Assembly (NCBI RefSeq): GCF_015207035.1
Contig: NZ_JADEXQ010000014.1
Location: forward strand, 16,668 to 80,667
Origin: Romeriopsis navalis LEGE 11480
GTDB lineage: Bacteria > Cyanobacteriota > Cyanobacteriia > Leptolyngbyales > Leptolyngbyaceae
Length of the DNA stretch: 64,000 bases
Direction: 5' to 3'
This document shows positions 1-8,663 of the stretch, in pieces (the stretch's first letter is position 1; each line of letters opens with the position of its first letter). A program made the position numbers and the translations under genes. The notes below the pieces were generated by a model that was not told where the DNA came from, searched no databases, and was given only the letters and a program-made list of their open reading frames with translations.

Positions 1-24
1 TATTCAGTAAATCTTGATTGGATT

Positions 25-55
25 GAGGAGGTCATTTGATGGGCCTCCTCTTTTT
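25..55 (+). terminator. Rho-independent terminator of a gene upstream of the window
   Basis: A perfect 7-bp stem, GAGGAGG pairing with CCTCCTC around a 12-nt loop, is followed directly by TTTTT. It probably ends a plus-strand gene lying before base 1. The following 65 bases hold the promoter region of the sugar kinase gene. Confidence 0.8.
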
Positions 56-120
56 AATGATGGATTCAGCGCGGTACTGAGCAATTGCCGTTAGGCTAGA
101 TAGGATGATTTCGCTGGGGT

Positions 121-1473
121 GTGGGACTGATGATGCAGCCGCTCGATCGTCCGAAAATTATTGTGTTGGATGATGATCCAACGGGATCCCAAACGGTGCA
201 TAGCTGTTTGCTGTTGATGCAGTGGGATGTGTCAACGTTACGCTTGGGTTTGCGGGATGCTGCCCCCATTTTTTTTGTGCTGACGAATACTCGATCGTGT
301 ACGGCCAGCGACGCAGCGGCCATTACTCGGGAAGTTTGCCAAAATTTACGGCAGGCGCTCGCGCTCGAAGGGATCCAAGACTTCTTGGTTGTGAGTCGAT
401 CGGATTCGACGTTGCGTGGGCACTACCCGGTCGAGACGGATGTGATTGCGGCGGAACTTGGCGGTTTTGATGCTCATTTCCTCACGCCGGCATTTTTTGA
501 AGGTGGTCGGATCACCCGCGATAGTGTGCATTATCTCCAGGTGAATGGCGTGGATACGCCGGTGCATGAGACCGAATTTGCGCGGGATTCGGTGTTTGGG
601 TATCAGCATAGTTATTTGCCCGATTATGTGGAGGAGAAGACCCAGGGGCGCATCGTGGCGGCTGAGGTTGAGCGGTTTGTGTTAGCGGATATGCGATCCG
701 GCGTCGTCGATCGACTGATGCAACTCAAACATAATCAATGCTGTGTTGTGGATGGAGAAACCCAAGCGGACTTAAATCAATTTGCTGCTGATAGTTTGAC
801 TGCTGCGGCTCAGGGCAAGCGGTTCTTATTTCGCAGTGCAGCGAGTTTGCTGACGGCCTTAGCGAATTTGCCGCCCCAGCCGATCGCCCCGGAGGAAATG
901 GCGAGTTATGTGCGTGGGGCTCAACCCGGCGCGGTGATCGTGGGTTCCCATGTGAAAAAGACGACGGAACAGTTGCAGTTTCTGTTAGCCGCACCCGGAA
1001 TTACGGGGATCGAAGTGGATGTAGCGCAATTGTTGGTTGAGGACGTGGCGATCGTCCATAGTCAGTTGCTCGAATCAATCTGGCAGCAGATCACCCAAGC
1101 CCATCAAGCGGGTCAAACCGTGGCAATCTATACCAGTCGTCAGGAACTCACATTTCCGGATGTGGCGACGCGACTGCGCTTTGGGGAAACCGTTTCGGCT
1201 TTATTAATGGATGTAATTCGGCATTTGCCTGAGTCGATCGGCTTTTTGATCAGTAAAGGCGGAATCACCTCAAATGATACGTTGAGTTCTGGTCTGGCCT
1301 TGCGATCGGCGAATTTGTTGGGACAAGTTTTACCCGGCGTTTCAATGGTGAGAGCGCCCCTTGAACATCCGCAGTTTCCGCATCTGCCAGTGGTGCTGTT
1401 TCCCGGTAATGTGGGTGATACAGCGGCACTAGCGACGGCTTATCAACGGTTGAGCTGTCATTCGTTTGGCTAA
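121..1473 (+). CDS. Four-carbon acid sugar kinase family protein (DUF1537, OtnK/DtnK-like)
   Basis: Probable ATP-dependent kinase for four-carbon acid sugars such as 3-oxo-tetronate, acting in the cytoplasm. The N-terminus carries the family signature DDDPTGSQTVH at about residues 17-27 (substrate-binding domain). The C-terminal nucleotide-binding domain has SKGGITSNDT near residue 380. The length of 450 residues is normal for the family. GTG at 121 gives the longest frame; ATG at 130 or 133 is equally plausible because the conserved part starts later. A beta-hydroxyacid dehydrogenase follows on the same strand 440 bases downstream. Kinase and dehydrogenase together are the usual core of tetronate catabolic loci, although the aldolase and isomerase partners are not in this window. 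The exact substrate cannot be read from the sequence. Confidence 0.88.
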   Translation: MGLMMQPLDRPKIIVLDDDPTGSQTVHSCLLLMQWDVSTLRLGLRDAAPIFFVLTNTRSCTASDAAAITREVCQNLRQALALEGIQDFLVVSRSDSTLRGHYPVETDVIAAELGGFDAHFLTPAFFEGGRITRDSVHYLQVNGVDTPVHETEFARDSVFGYQHSYLPDYVEEKTQGRIVAAEVERFVLADMRSGVVDRLMQLKHNQCCVVDGETQADLNQFAADSLTAAAQGKRFLFRSAASLLTALANLPPQPIAPEEMASYVRGAQPGAVIVGSHVKKTTEQLQFLLAAPGITGIEVDVAQLLVEDVAIVHSQLLESIWQQITQAHQAGQTVAIYTSRQELTFPDVATRLRFGETVSALLMDVIRHLPESIGFLISKGGITSNDTLSSGLALRSANLLGQVLPGVSMVRAPLEHPQFPHLPVVLFPGNVGDTAALATAYQRLSCHSFG

Positions 1474-1483
1474 ACGACAGTTG

Positions 1484-1505
1484 CGCCTGTTTGGGGGTAC
1501 AGGCG
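1484..1505 (+). other. Hairpin just after the sugar kinase gene
   Basis: A perfect 7-bp stem, CGCCTGT with ACAGGCG, encloses an 8-nt loop and starts 11 bases after the stop codon. It lacks a T-run, so it may be a processing or stability hairpin rather than a classical terminator. Confidence 0.35.
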
Positions 1506-1589
1506 ATCAATTATGGGGCGTTCTACGGTGTGCACCGACTGTCTATCTGTGAAGCGAGCCATGTCGGGGAGAGCGCACAAGATTCAAAT

Positions 1590-1700
1590 CTAAAGGACGA
1601 CCAATAACAACAGAAATAACAGCATCGTCATGCCGGTTTCAACAAAGATAGGCAGTTCACTCGATCGTTGTTCAGTATAAGTTGCAGTGTTCTTATGCAT
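1590..1700 (-). CDS. Putative 36-residue single-pass membrane peptide
   Basis: A short minus-strand frame in the 440-base gap between kinase and dehydrogenase. The ATG at 1700 is preceded by GAGGTG with a 4-5 base spacer, one of the better Shine-Dalgarno matches in the window. The product has a polar N-terminal half (MHKNTATYTEQRSSELPIF) and a C-terminal run of about 12 mostly Leu/Val/Phe residues that ends two residues after VV. This resembles small membrane subunits or stress peptides, but I recognise no family. Confidence rests on the ribosome site plus the clean hydrophobic tail. Conservation in related genomes would settle it. Confidence 0.4.
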   Translation of the reverse strand: MHKNTATYTEQRSSELPIFVETGMTMLLFLLLLVVL

Positions 1701-1915
1701 GGGGCACCTCGGCGATAATGTCGATGGGAGAAGTCGATCTTCGTGGCGTTGAACTGATCTGAGATGAGTATTATCATGCCCGCTCGAACGAATTTACGAA
1801 GTGATCTACACAGAGTTCCATCAGTGTACTTGATCATGCTTGCTGGTGATTTGAAGAGTTAGGCAAGCGTGATATGAATCAATAGTACTGGATTAGTGGA
1901 GTTGGGGTAAAGCAC

Positions 1916-2797
1916 ATGGAGCGAATTGGATTTATTGGTTTGGGCCTGATGGGGCAGCCGATGGCAGGGAATTTGCTCAAGGCGGGTTATGCGGTGACGG
2001 TGTTCAATCGCAGCCGTCCGGCAATGGTTGCCCTAGCGGCCCAAGGTGCGACGGTTGCTGGATCTCCAGCGGATCTCGCGAGTCAAGTGGATGTGGTGAT
2101 TTCTTGTGTGTCGGATTCGCCGGATGTGGAGGCGATCGTCCTGGGTGAATCGGGGATTGTCGAAACGGTGCGATCGGGCATGCTCTACATTGATATGTCG
2201 ACGATCGCCGCTTCGGTGTCGCGCAAGATTTACGATGTGCTGCAAGCCAAGGGTGTGAGTGCGTTAGATGCGCCAGTGTCGGGTGGGGATATTGGCGCGC
2301 AGAATGGGACGTTGGCGATTATGGTCGGGGGGGATGAGCCTGCGTTCGATCGGGCATTGCCCATTCTGGAAGTGATGGGCCAGAACATTGTGCATATTGG
2401 CGATGCGGGTGCGGGGCAGGTGACGAAAGCCTGTAACCAGATTGTGGTGGCGATGACGGTTCAGGCGGTGGCGGAAGCGTTAACCTTGGCTAAAAAGTCG
2501 GGTGTGGATGCGGCGAAGGTGCGAGCGGCGTTGCTGGGGGGCTTTGCTCAAAGTCGGGTGTTGGATGTGCATGGTGCGAAAATGCTGGATGGCAATTTTG
2601 CGCCGGGGTTTAAGCTCGACCTATTTCGCAAGGATATGAATCTGGTGCAGCAGACGGGACGGGAGATGGGTGTGCCACTGATGGGCAGTGGTGGCGTGGT
2701 GCCGCTGATGGATGCGCTCGTTGCACAGGGGAAAGGAGATTTAGATTTTCTGGCGGTGCTGGGGCTGTATGAAAATTTGAGTGATATGTCGGGTTGA
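1916..2797 (+). CDS. NAD(P)-dependent beta-hydroxyacid dehydrogenase (HIBADH / tartronate semialdehyde reductase family)
   Basis: Cytoplasmic oxidoreductase of the 3-hydroxyisobutyrate dehydrogenase / GarR family. The N-terminal Rossmann fold shows GFIGLGLMGQPMAGNLL (residues 5-21), the substrate-binding segment SGGDIGAQNGTLAIMVGG is near residue 125, and the catalytic lysine lies in GAGQVTKACNQ near residue 172. At 293 residues it is full length. Together with the DUF1537 kinase upstream it fits a sugar-acid degradation step: oxidation of a tetronate, or reduction of tartronate semialdehyde. The last 225 bases of this gene recur as broken fragments elsewhere in the window (16098, 32984, 41546, 42314), so this is the intact member of a locally amplified sequence. 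Confidence 0.9.
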   Translation: MERIGFIGLGLMGQPMAGNLLKAGYAVTVFNRSRPAMVALAAQGATVAGSPADLASQVDVVISCVSDSPDVEAIVLGESGIVETVRSGMLYIDMSTIAASVSRKIYDVLQAKGVSALDAPVSGGDIGAQNGTLAIMVGGDEPAFDRALPILEVMGQNIVHIGDAGAGQVTKACNQIVVAMTVQAVAEALTLAKKSGVDAAKVRAALLGGFAQSRVLDVHGAKMLDGNFAPGFKLDLFRKDMNLVQQTGREMGVPLMGSGGVVPLMDALVAQGKGDLDFLAVLGLYENLSDMSG

Positions 2798-3213
2798 CTG
2801 GCCATAAATGCCAGTGTGCTCTAGCCGACTATCTAAGAATTAATTTGAGCGGCGATAGACATTCCTTCGCACTTCAGGTAATGGATAAATTCGCCGCTCC
2901 AACGAAGTGTTAGCTTTTCAAAAGCGTATCGATTGAGCGGAGGGGGTTGGAGCCTACTGTGGGTGTCGTCAGTTAGCGGAGCAAATTCCATCTAGGCAGT
3001 TTACGGCTGGTGTACGCGATCGACTCCTGTAACGTTGCGCCAAAATTGAGCGTGGCTTATATCTAGCTGCCGGATCGCGATGACTTCCAACAACGTCTCC
3101 CAACAGTTCTAGAAACGCGCATGCCTCCAGCCGTTTATGAACAAACCCGATTGCATTTATAAGACAAACCGAGTGCTAATGCAGACTTAGACCAAGTTGC
3201 TTAGCTCCCGGAA
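2798..3213. other. Intergenic gap with no recognised gene
   Basis: Between the convergent dehydrogenase and SnoaL genes. I see only a 13-base palindrome, GCTTTTCAAAAGC near 2912, and a minor minus/plus set of short frames without ribosome sites. No gene supported. Confidence 0.5.
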
Positions 3214-3960
3214 CTAAAACTTGCCGCCATTTACCCACTCATGCTGCGGTGGCACTAATTCTTGATTCACCCACAGCTCTTCAATCCGTCCGTTGCTCAA
3301 CCGAAAAAGGTCAAACCGCGCCATTTCTTGGCCTTTTCGGAAGATTCGGCTATAGGCAACGACAAAGTTTCCCTGACCAATAATTTTGAACACCTGGTTA
3401 TAAGCACCCACATATTCATCAAATGCTCCAACATCGGATGCGCAATGCAGAACCAACGCAGCACGATCGACGTAAGTATCCCATTTATCACGTTGGCTGA
3501 GAACCATCACATCGCACATGAAAGCACGAATAATCTCTTTGTTCTCGATCGTCGATCCGAGGTCCTGAATCTCCGTCGGACCGTCAATTTGATCATGCTC
3601 AGATCCAGGGTCAGACTCAAATGCGGCGATGACATCCCAATGTTCAATTATTTTGTCATCTTGATCGGTGTCAAACAGATCAGTCGTGACCCACTTTGCC
3701 GCACCATTATTAATGTCTTGGAAAGCCTGGACAAACACATATTGCCCGTCAACAATCGATCGCACAATACGAATATCCCTAACGGGACAGCGCTCAAGGA
3801 ACGGTTCAAAGAATTCTAGAAACCCTTCAATCCCATTTCTCACCCCTGTGCTGTGCTGGGTGTAGCGTCTCCCAGTGTATTTCGTGACGGCATCGCGGAC
3901 ATTGCCGTCACGAATGCCTTCCATATAGAGATTGGTTGCATTTTCTAGCTTTCGGTTCAT
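3214..3960 (-). CDS. Tandem SnoaL-like (NTF2 fold) protein
   Basis: Predicted SnoaL-like protein of 248 residues with two NTF2-type cone domains. The first (about residues 1-115) contains the family pattern YTGRRYTQHSTGVRNGIEGF and WVTTDLFDTDQDDKIIEHWD. The second (about 135-245) ends VAYSRIFRKGQEMARFDLFR with LSNGRIEELW. The fold often serves small-molecule isomerases or cyclases, but the substrate is unknown. It is the last gene of a minus-strand cluster with the NmrA-like reductase, the membrane protein and the siderophore-interacting reductase. The cluster faces an AraC regulator. Confidence 0.75.
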   Translation of the reverse strand: MNRKLENATNLYMEGIRDGNVRDAVTKYTGRRYTQHSTGVRNGIEGFLEFFEPFLERCPVRDIRIVRSIVDGQYVFVQAFQDINNGAAKWVTTDLFDTDQDDKIIEHWDVIAAFESDPGSEHDQIDGPTEIQDLGSTIENKEIIRAFMCDVMVLSQRDKWDTYVDRAALVLHCASDVGAFDEYVGAYNQVFKIIGQGNFVVAYSRIFRKGQEMARFDLFRLSNGRIEELWVNQELVPPQHEWVNGGKF

Positions 3961-4009
3961 TGTAATTTCCCTTAGGAATTGGATAGTTAAGCCGTGATCA
4001 AAGTCTTGT

Positions 4010-4864
4010 CTAAAGTGCTTGCTTCAAGCCAATAAAATAATCTTGCCAACTTTGATGTGCTCTACCGGCAGCGGCGAAAAAATCACTGGGATTATTCGCT
4101 GCTCCCGCTCGAATACCGGCATAAATTCCTGTAATTACAGTCCCCATAAACTCACCTAATGCAGCCACACGTTCACTGCGATAGTCCTCTACCGTCATGT
4201 CACGGTAAGTCAGTTGAGTACCGAAGGCTACGTTCAAATACTCAGCTAGTTCAGATTGAGTGATGGCTTCACCATGCAGGTTGTAGATATGATCATTGTG
4301 CTGATTTTCAGTCAACATTCGACTGTAGGCATAGGCTAACTCTGGACGGGTGGTATAACCGCACTTACCCGCTCCAGCACAGTTCGCAATCTCACCCGCT
4401 TGTTTGTAGGTCTTGATGTATTCCACATCCGGCTCAATATAAATGCCATTGCGACCAATGGACCATTGCAAACCACTATCGCGAATATCTTGTTCGGTTT
4501 GGCGATTGCTTTGAATCACCGGGCTAAATGTTGTGCCTTCAGCCGCACCCTGAACGCTGGTATAAACAATTTTAGTAACGCCTGCTGCTTTAGCTGCTTC
4601 GATCACATTGCGATGTTGACCAATGCGTTGATCTGGAGCATCAATCCCAGATACCAGCAGTACCGTGTCGATTCCCTGCAGCGAGGCTTCTAACACGTCT
4701 CGATTGTTATAATTCCCCTGCCGTACCGCCACATCAAGATGGGCCGCTTTAGCCGGTGTCCGTGCTAATCCAATCACGTTCGCTTGGCCAATAACCAAGC
4801 TAGTTGCTTTAACAATTTCGCGGCCTAGTTGACCACTGGCTGCTGTGATGGCAATTCTTGCCAT
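4010..4864 (-). CDS. NmrA-like SDR, NAD(P)H:quinone oxidoreductase type 2-like (YtfG/QOR2)
   Basis: The start is set at 4864 because ATGGCAAGAATTGCC is preceded by GGAGGAGCT at good spacing; the frame remains open 52 codons further upstream but that part is not protein-like. The 284-residue product opens with a Rossmann motif ITAASGQLGREIV (TGxxGxxG-like), followed by VIGLARTP and DTVLLVSGID, all typical of atypical SDRs that sense or use NADPH and quinones. The C-terminal half has the NmrA-type substrate lobe (ELAEYLNVAFG). Likely role: reduction of quinones or redox sensing, consistent with a flavoreductase in the same cluster. Substrate unproven. Confidence 0.8.
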   Translation of the reverse strand: MARIAITAASGQLGREIVKATSLVIGQANVIGLARTPAKAAHLDVAVRQGNYNNRDVLEASLQGIDTVLLVSGIDAPDQRIGQHRNVIEAAKAAGVTKIVYTSVQGAAEGTTFSPVIQSNRQTEQDIRDSGLQWSIGRNGIYIEPDVEYIKTYKQAGEIANCAGAGKCGYTTRPELAYAYSRMLTENQHNDHIYNLHGEAITQSELAEYLNVAFGTQLTYRDMTVEDYRSERVAALGEFMGTVITGIYAGIRAGAANNPSDFFAAAGRAHQSWQDYFIGLKQAL

Positions 4865-4946
4865 AGCTCCTCCTTTGCGTAGAAGTTGTTTAGTAAAGAC
4901 GTTCATGCTTGAACAATCGGTAGCACTGATGCAACTCGATGTTCGG

Positions 4947-5382
4947 TTAGCGCTTGAGCGCGATCGCTCTAGCAATTCCCCAGCGTGCCGCCAGCGCCTC
5001 GGGAACCAAAAAAATGCCAATCCACCCTGCCGCGACGATGCCTAACGGAGCGCCCATCGAGCCATGCCCAGTGCTCGAGATCGGCTAGCTCTGTCAGAAA
5101 TCGCATTGAGAACACCACGGCGATCGCGCTCGGCGTCCTGAGCCAGAGGGTGAGTAGCATGACAGCGCCCATTGCCAGATTGCGAATGCCCCAGCCAGTT
5201 GTAACGTAAGAGATGTCACTCCACTGGGTGAAGTTAGGGAAATCGCTGAAGAACTTCGTCGGCGAGATGACCCCAAGCAATCCGGTAACAATTCCGATGG
5301 TCGCTAGAAGGCAACCCAAGTAGACAATCCAATTGGGCAGATGGTCGGCGATTGTGGTGGGCGGAGTGAATTCATCAGTCAT
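4947..5382 (-). pseudogene. Small multi-pass membrane protein with a likely frameshift
   Basis: The start is placed at 5382 (MTDEFTPP) because GGAAAGG lies 8 bases upstream; an upstream ATG at 5406 lacks this. Hydrophobic segments follow: WIVYLGCLLATIGIVTGLLG, then NLAMGAVMLLTLWL and AIAVVFSMRFL. The reading frame then turns into an arginine-rich, non-membrane tail ending at 4969. In the next frame, from about base 5054, the DNA encodes APLGIVAAGWIGIFLVPEAL, a perfect further membrane segment ending at 4947. One extra base in the CCC run at 5053-5055 (plus strand) would explain the break. It is either a sequencing error or a young frameshift. Family not recognised. Confidence 0.6.
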
Positions 5383-5478
5383 CGGTTCTGCCTTTCCAGT
5401 TTTCATTCAGATTTTTGCCCAATTAGCACTTACCGACTTTTGCAGTAACGAGCAATCAACTCAGTCGCACTGTGACCA

Positions 5479-6255
5479 TTAAGATTCACCGTAGTCATGG
5501 TCTGGGTGATTGCTTGTTTCTAATTTCCAATACCCTCGTGAAACAAGTCGATCTTTGCTGACTCCATGCTGATTTAGGAGTTGTGAACGCATTCGGCGCA
5601 TCGCGTTTGCTTCACAAGCGATCCACCAAAAGAGATCATCAAAGTCCTGCACACAAGTTAGGACATCGGGTAGACTTTTTTCTAAGAGTAGACCTGGACT
5701 TGCTGTTTTATCCTTGCGGAACAGCCAGGTTGGGGTTGCTTCAATACTGGAGCTAAGCGATCGCTGTTCGCGAGCATCTTCGACTTCACAAATGATAATT
5801 GGCTTGCAGCTGGCTGGCAGTGCTTCTAATACTGCACCTGCCGCAGGTATGGCCGATTCATCCACCAACATCACCATCATTTTGAGGGTATCGGGAATAT
5901 CCATCCCACCCCCTGCTCCCGCTATGGTTACGCTCTCCCCCACTTGAGCCTGGGCCGCCCAAGTTGATGCTAGGCCGCTCCCATGGAGCACAAATTCCAC
6001 TGTCAGTTCGTTGGTTTCGGGATTGAATTTCCGGGGTGTATAGGTCCGCATTTGCGAGCGAAGTTGCTTGGGGTCAGGCGGTTCATTCGGATTCGTGCCA
6101 AACAACAGCTTGATATGTGCGCCTGGACGGGGAGCGCTAAAACCGGCCAGGGTTTCACCGCCAAAAACGATCCGTCGCACCCGAGGGGTGATTTGCTCAA
6201 TCGTTTGGACAGTAACCTGCCGCATCTGAGGACCACGTCTGAGTTTAGAGAGCAT
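5479..6255 (-). CDS. Siderophore-interacting protein (FAD/NADPH ferric reductase, SIP/ViuB family)
   Basis: Cytoplasmic flavoreductase that releases iron from ferric siderophores using NAD(P)H. The FAD-binding barrel shows MRTYTPRKF (R-x-Y-T/S signature, near residue 78 from this start) and HGSGLASTWA, matching the conserved H-G-x-x-S-x-x-A-S/T-W core of the family. The linker GAGGG and the C-terminal SIP domain (ALPASCKPIIICEVED, FWWIACEANAMRRMR) follow, and RGYWK is near the end. The start at 6255 (MLSKLRRG) is chosen over 6327 because the extra upstream residues are not protein-like; 6225 is also possible. It is the first gene of the minus cluster and diverges from the AraC gene at 6596. 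Confidence 0.88.
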   Translation of the reverse strand: MLSKLRRGPQMRQVTVQTIEQITPRVRRIVFGGETLAGFSAPRPGAHIKLLFGTNPNEPPDPKQLRSQMRTYTPRKFNPETNELTVEFVLHGSGLASTWAAQAQVGESVTIAGAGGGMDIPDTLKMMVMLVDESAIPAAGAVLEALPASCKPIIICEVEDAREQRSLSSSIEATPTWLFRKDKTASPGLLLEKSLPDVLTCVQDFDDLFWWIACEANAMRRMRSQLLNQHGVSKDRLVSRGYWKLETSNHPDHDYGES

Positions 6256-6595
6256 AAGTTTGGTTTGGCAGTTGAAAGAAGTAGAGGCGTGCCTGCACTC
6301 AAGAGAGTGGGATTGCATGAGCAACACGCTTGTTGGGATAGAGTGCGGGCTTTGAGGATGCTATATCGTCATAAAGTCGCCCAAGATTTCTATAATCACG
6401 TATTTGCGCCGCTTAGGCGCGCAATGATTTTCCCCCTTTGGTGTTGGTGGTTTCATTTCCTTTGGTGTTAGCAATTCCATATAAACTCTCTAATTGATTA
6501 ATCGGAGATTGCACTAGGACTCGATTTTGTCCCCCATCATAAATAAGCGAGCCAGTATAATAAATAGTCAAATCTGCTAATATTTAGGGTCAAAA
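6256..6595. promoter_or_regulatory. Divergent promoter region between flavoreductase cluster and AraC regulator
   Basis: A 340-base AT-rich interval separates the divergent genes and must contain both promoters. TATAATAAAT at about 6556 is a good minus-10 candidate for the AraC gene. I could not define an AraC operator by eye. Confidence 0.5.
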
Positions 6596-7480
6596 ATGGA
6601 CACACTGTCCCTAGCAAATGTGCAATGGTCGCCTGCGGTCAACAGTCACTTTGAAGTCCTGCGCTTGAAAGATTTACATAAACGAGAACTGCCGGATGAT
6701 CATGATCCTTGGCAGCCACATCGCCTTTACTTCCATGCTTTAATTTTGTTTACCCATGGCCAGGGCACCCACGGCGTTGATTTTATTGATTATCCTGTCA
6801 AGGCGGGGACATTAATTCATATTTGTGCCAATCAAGTACATCATTTTGGCCATGCCCCAGAATTAGATGCCTTTATGGTCGTGTTTGTGCCCACTGCTTT
6901 GCCGACCAATTTGTTAGGATTGTCAACCAGTATCTCTAGCCCCATATCTTGGTCGACCATTCAGCATGTTTGGCCATCGGTTACGTCACTTGCTCCAGAC
7001 CAGGCTCAAAGTCTTCAACAGCATATTGAACTCTTGGAAAAGTACAAAAAAAATAACTCTAGTCCGCAGCCTTCTGCGCAATATCTATTGTGGTCTGTGA
7101 TTGCCTTTGCCTCGCAAGCGGCGGTGGAGTCTGAGAAGCATTATCAGCGTCGAGTCATAGAGCCAAGATTTCTAGAATTTGTTGAATTGCTGGAACAATC
7201 GTTCGAGTCTTGTCGCAATGTGAAATGGTATGCCGAACAAATGAATTGTTCAGCCAAAACACTTTATCGAATCTGTATAGCCGCAGTTGGCAAATCGCCG
7301 AAGGTGATTGCAAATGAGCGAGTGGCAGTTGAAGCCCAACGTCGCTTACTCTTTGGTAAAACAACTGTGAAAGAAGTCGGTTGTTCTTTAGGTTTTGAAG
7401 AGACCACTAATTTTGTCAAATTCTTTAGGCGGCTTGTTGGTCAGAATCCCGATGAATTTCGAATGGGCGCAAAATTTTAA
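6596..7480 (+). CDS. AraC family transcriptional regulator
   Basis: 294 residues. The N-terminal cupin-like sensing domain (about residues 40-115) contains RLYFHALILFTHGQGTHGVD and AGTLIHICANQVHHFG. The C-terminal double helix-turn-helix (about 195-290) contains WYAEQMNCSAKTLYRI and the family signature VKEVGCSLGFEETTNFVKFF near the end, followed by GQNPDEFR. It faces the siderophore-interacting flavoreductase cluster and is its probable regulator. The ligand is unknown. Confidence 0.88.
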   Translation: MDTLSLANVQWSPAVNSHFEVLRLKDLHKRELPDDHDPWQPHRLYFHALILFTHGQGTHGVDFIDYPVKAGTLIHICANQVHHFGHAPELDAFMVVFVPTALPTNLLGLSTSISSPISWSTIQHVWPSVTSLAPDQAQSLQQHIELLEKYKKNNSSPQPSAQYLLWSVIAFASQAAVESEKHYQRRVIEPRFLEFVELLEQSFESCRNVKWYAEQMNCSAKTLYRICIAAVGKSPKVIANERVAVEAQRRLLFGKTTVKEVGCSLGFEETTNFVKFFRRLVGQNPDEFRMGAKF

Positions 7481-7550
7481 ATATTGGCCCTTGCCAGCTT
7501 AACCAATCCTCTTAATTCGATCGACGTGCAAGCGGATTGTTAACCGTCGC

Positions 7551-7736
7551 CTACGGTCTATATTTCAAGTTGAGTTGCGATTCAGCAGTAGCAGCAATGA
7601 CCCGCTGACCCTCTGTTTCGTCAAACGCTGCTGCTTCATACCATTCAGCACTATACAAAATCAAATCGGTGAGACTGTTGTAGCGTATTGCATAACGCTT
7701 GCAACTAATGTACGAATCATAAATGGCACTTCTACC
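7551..7736 (-). pseudogene. Unidentified C-terminal gene remnant
   Basis: A minus-strand frame of about 61 codons without a start reads as genuine protein: RYAIRYNSLTDLILYSAEWY, then EAAAFDETEGQRVIAATAES, and it ends LNLKYRP-stop. A stop codon lies immediately upstream at about 7737. It looks like the tail of a lost gene squeezed between the AraC gene and the nuclease-like gene. I do not recognise the family. Confidence 0.4.
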
Positions 7737-7773
7737 TTATTCCAGCTTAATACTTTTGTCGGTCAAGCACCTA

Positions 7774-8520
7774 TTAGCCCGCAATCGCAGTATCATCGAG
7801 CTCAACCGTGATTCCATTGTGGTCGCTCAATCTGGTTCCATTAATCGTACCCTCCCATGCGAGAACATCGGTAACGGCACCAGCTAATTTATCAGTCAGA
7901 CAGATGTGATCAAGATTTCGACGAGACAAGCCCGTCGTGGCGACGAAATCCTGTTCAGTTACGCAATTCAGATTGCAGATGTGTAGTGCGTCTGTTAGCA
8001 AGCGCCGAACCTCGATTGTTCCATATTTGCCGACTCCATCTCGATGTTGATTGTAATCTCCAGCTGCAATAAGGTGGTGTTCTGGGTATTGAGATCGCAA
8101 TTTTTGCCAATCAGAACGGTGCCATCTGATTGTATGCTTGTGCTCTTGCCATCGGGTCGATTTACCATCGGCCCCTTTGGCTCCGTGGTAGGGAATGATT
8201 GAACCATAAACAATGTAATGTTGTCCCTTCGATTCAAGTTCGACACAAACTGCCTCTCGTGGGTCGGCAGTTTGAATTGGTTGAATAACCTTGAAACGAT
8301 CGTTTCTCACCCAAATCGCGGCGACTGCCTCACCCTCACGAGGCTTGCGCGGTGATGGTGAACAAAAGCGGCCCGAAAAATTAGGGCTAAGGTCAACAGA
8401 CTTGCTGGTCTCGGTGAGAACGACGATATCAGGCTGAAGGTTCAGCAGGTGTTGGATACGCATCGCGTTTTTGGGACTGGATATCGCAGGACGTTCAACA
8501 TTCCAGTTCACGATTCTCAT
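7774..8520 (-). CDS. Endonuclease/exonuclease/phosphatase (EEP) family protein
   Basis: DNase I-like metal-dependent phosphoesterase of 248 residues. The start at 8520 (MRIVNWNVERP) fits the family, which begins with the strand carrying the N-W/Y-N-V metal-binding Asn. Other motifs are PDIVVLTET (catalytic Glu), YGSIIPYHG, AAGDYNQHRDGVG (the G-D-x-N motif) and the C-terminal RLSDHNGITVEL (S-D-H catalytic motif). All catalytic motifs are present, so it should be active; the substrate (DNA, phospholipid or nucleotide) is not evident. It has no signal peptide from this start and stands alone between a gene remnant and a GNAT gene. Confidence 0.85.
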   Translation of the reverse strand: MRIVNWNVERPAISSPKNAMRIQHLLNLQPDIVVLTETSKSVDLSPNFSGRFCSPSPRKPREGEAVAAIWVRNDRFKVIQPIQTADPREAVCVELESKGQHYIVYGSIIPYHGAKGADGKSTRWQEHKHTIRWHRSDWQKLRSQYPEHHLIAAGDYNQHRDGVGKYGTIEVRRLLTDALHICNLNCVTEQDFVATTGLSRRNLDHICLTDKLAGAVTDVLAWEGTINGTRLSDHNGITVELDDTAIAG

Positions 8521-8663
8521 GGTGCAGATGTGCCTAAGCGGTATAAAGATGAAGTGCAGCGGTTGAAATGATACTGTAACTTCACCATGAATTCTCGACA
8601 ATCCGCTGCAACAGAATTGTTATGCCACATCGACAACTAGATTAGTTTAAGGCAGCTCATCAG

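Noticed and set aside
3262..3819. Long plus-strand frame opposite the SnoaL gene
   Set aside because: It is the complement of a well-supported family gene and has no domain of its own.
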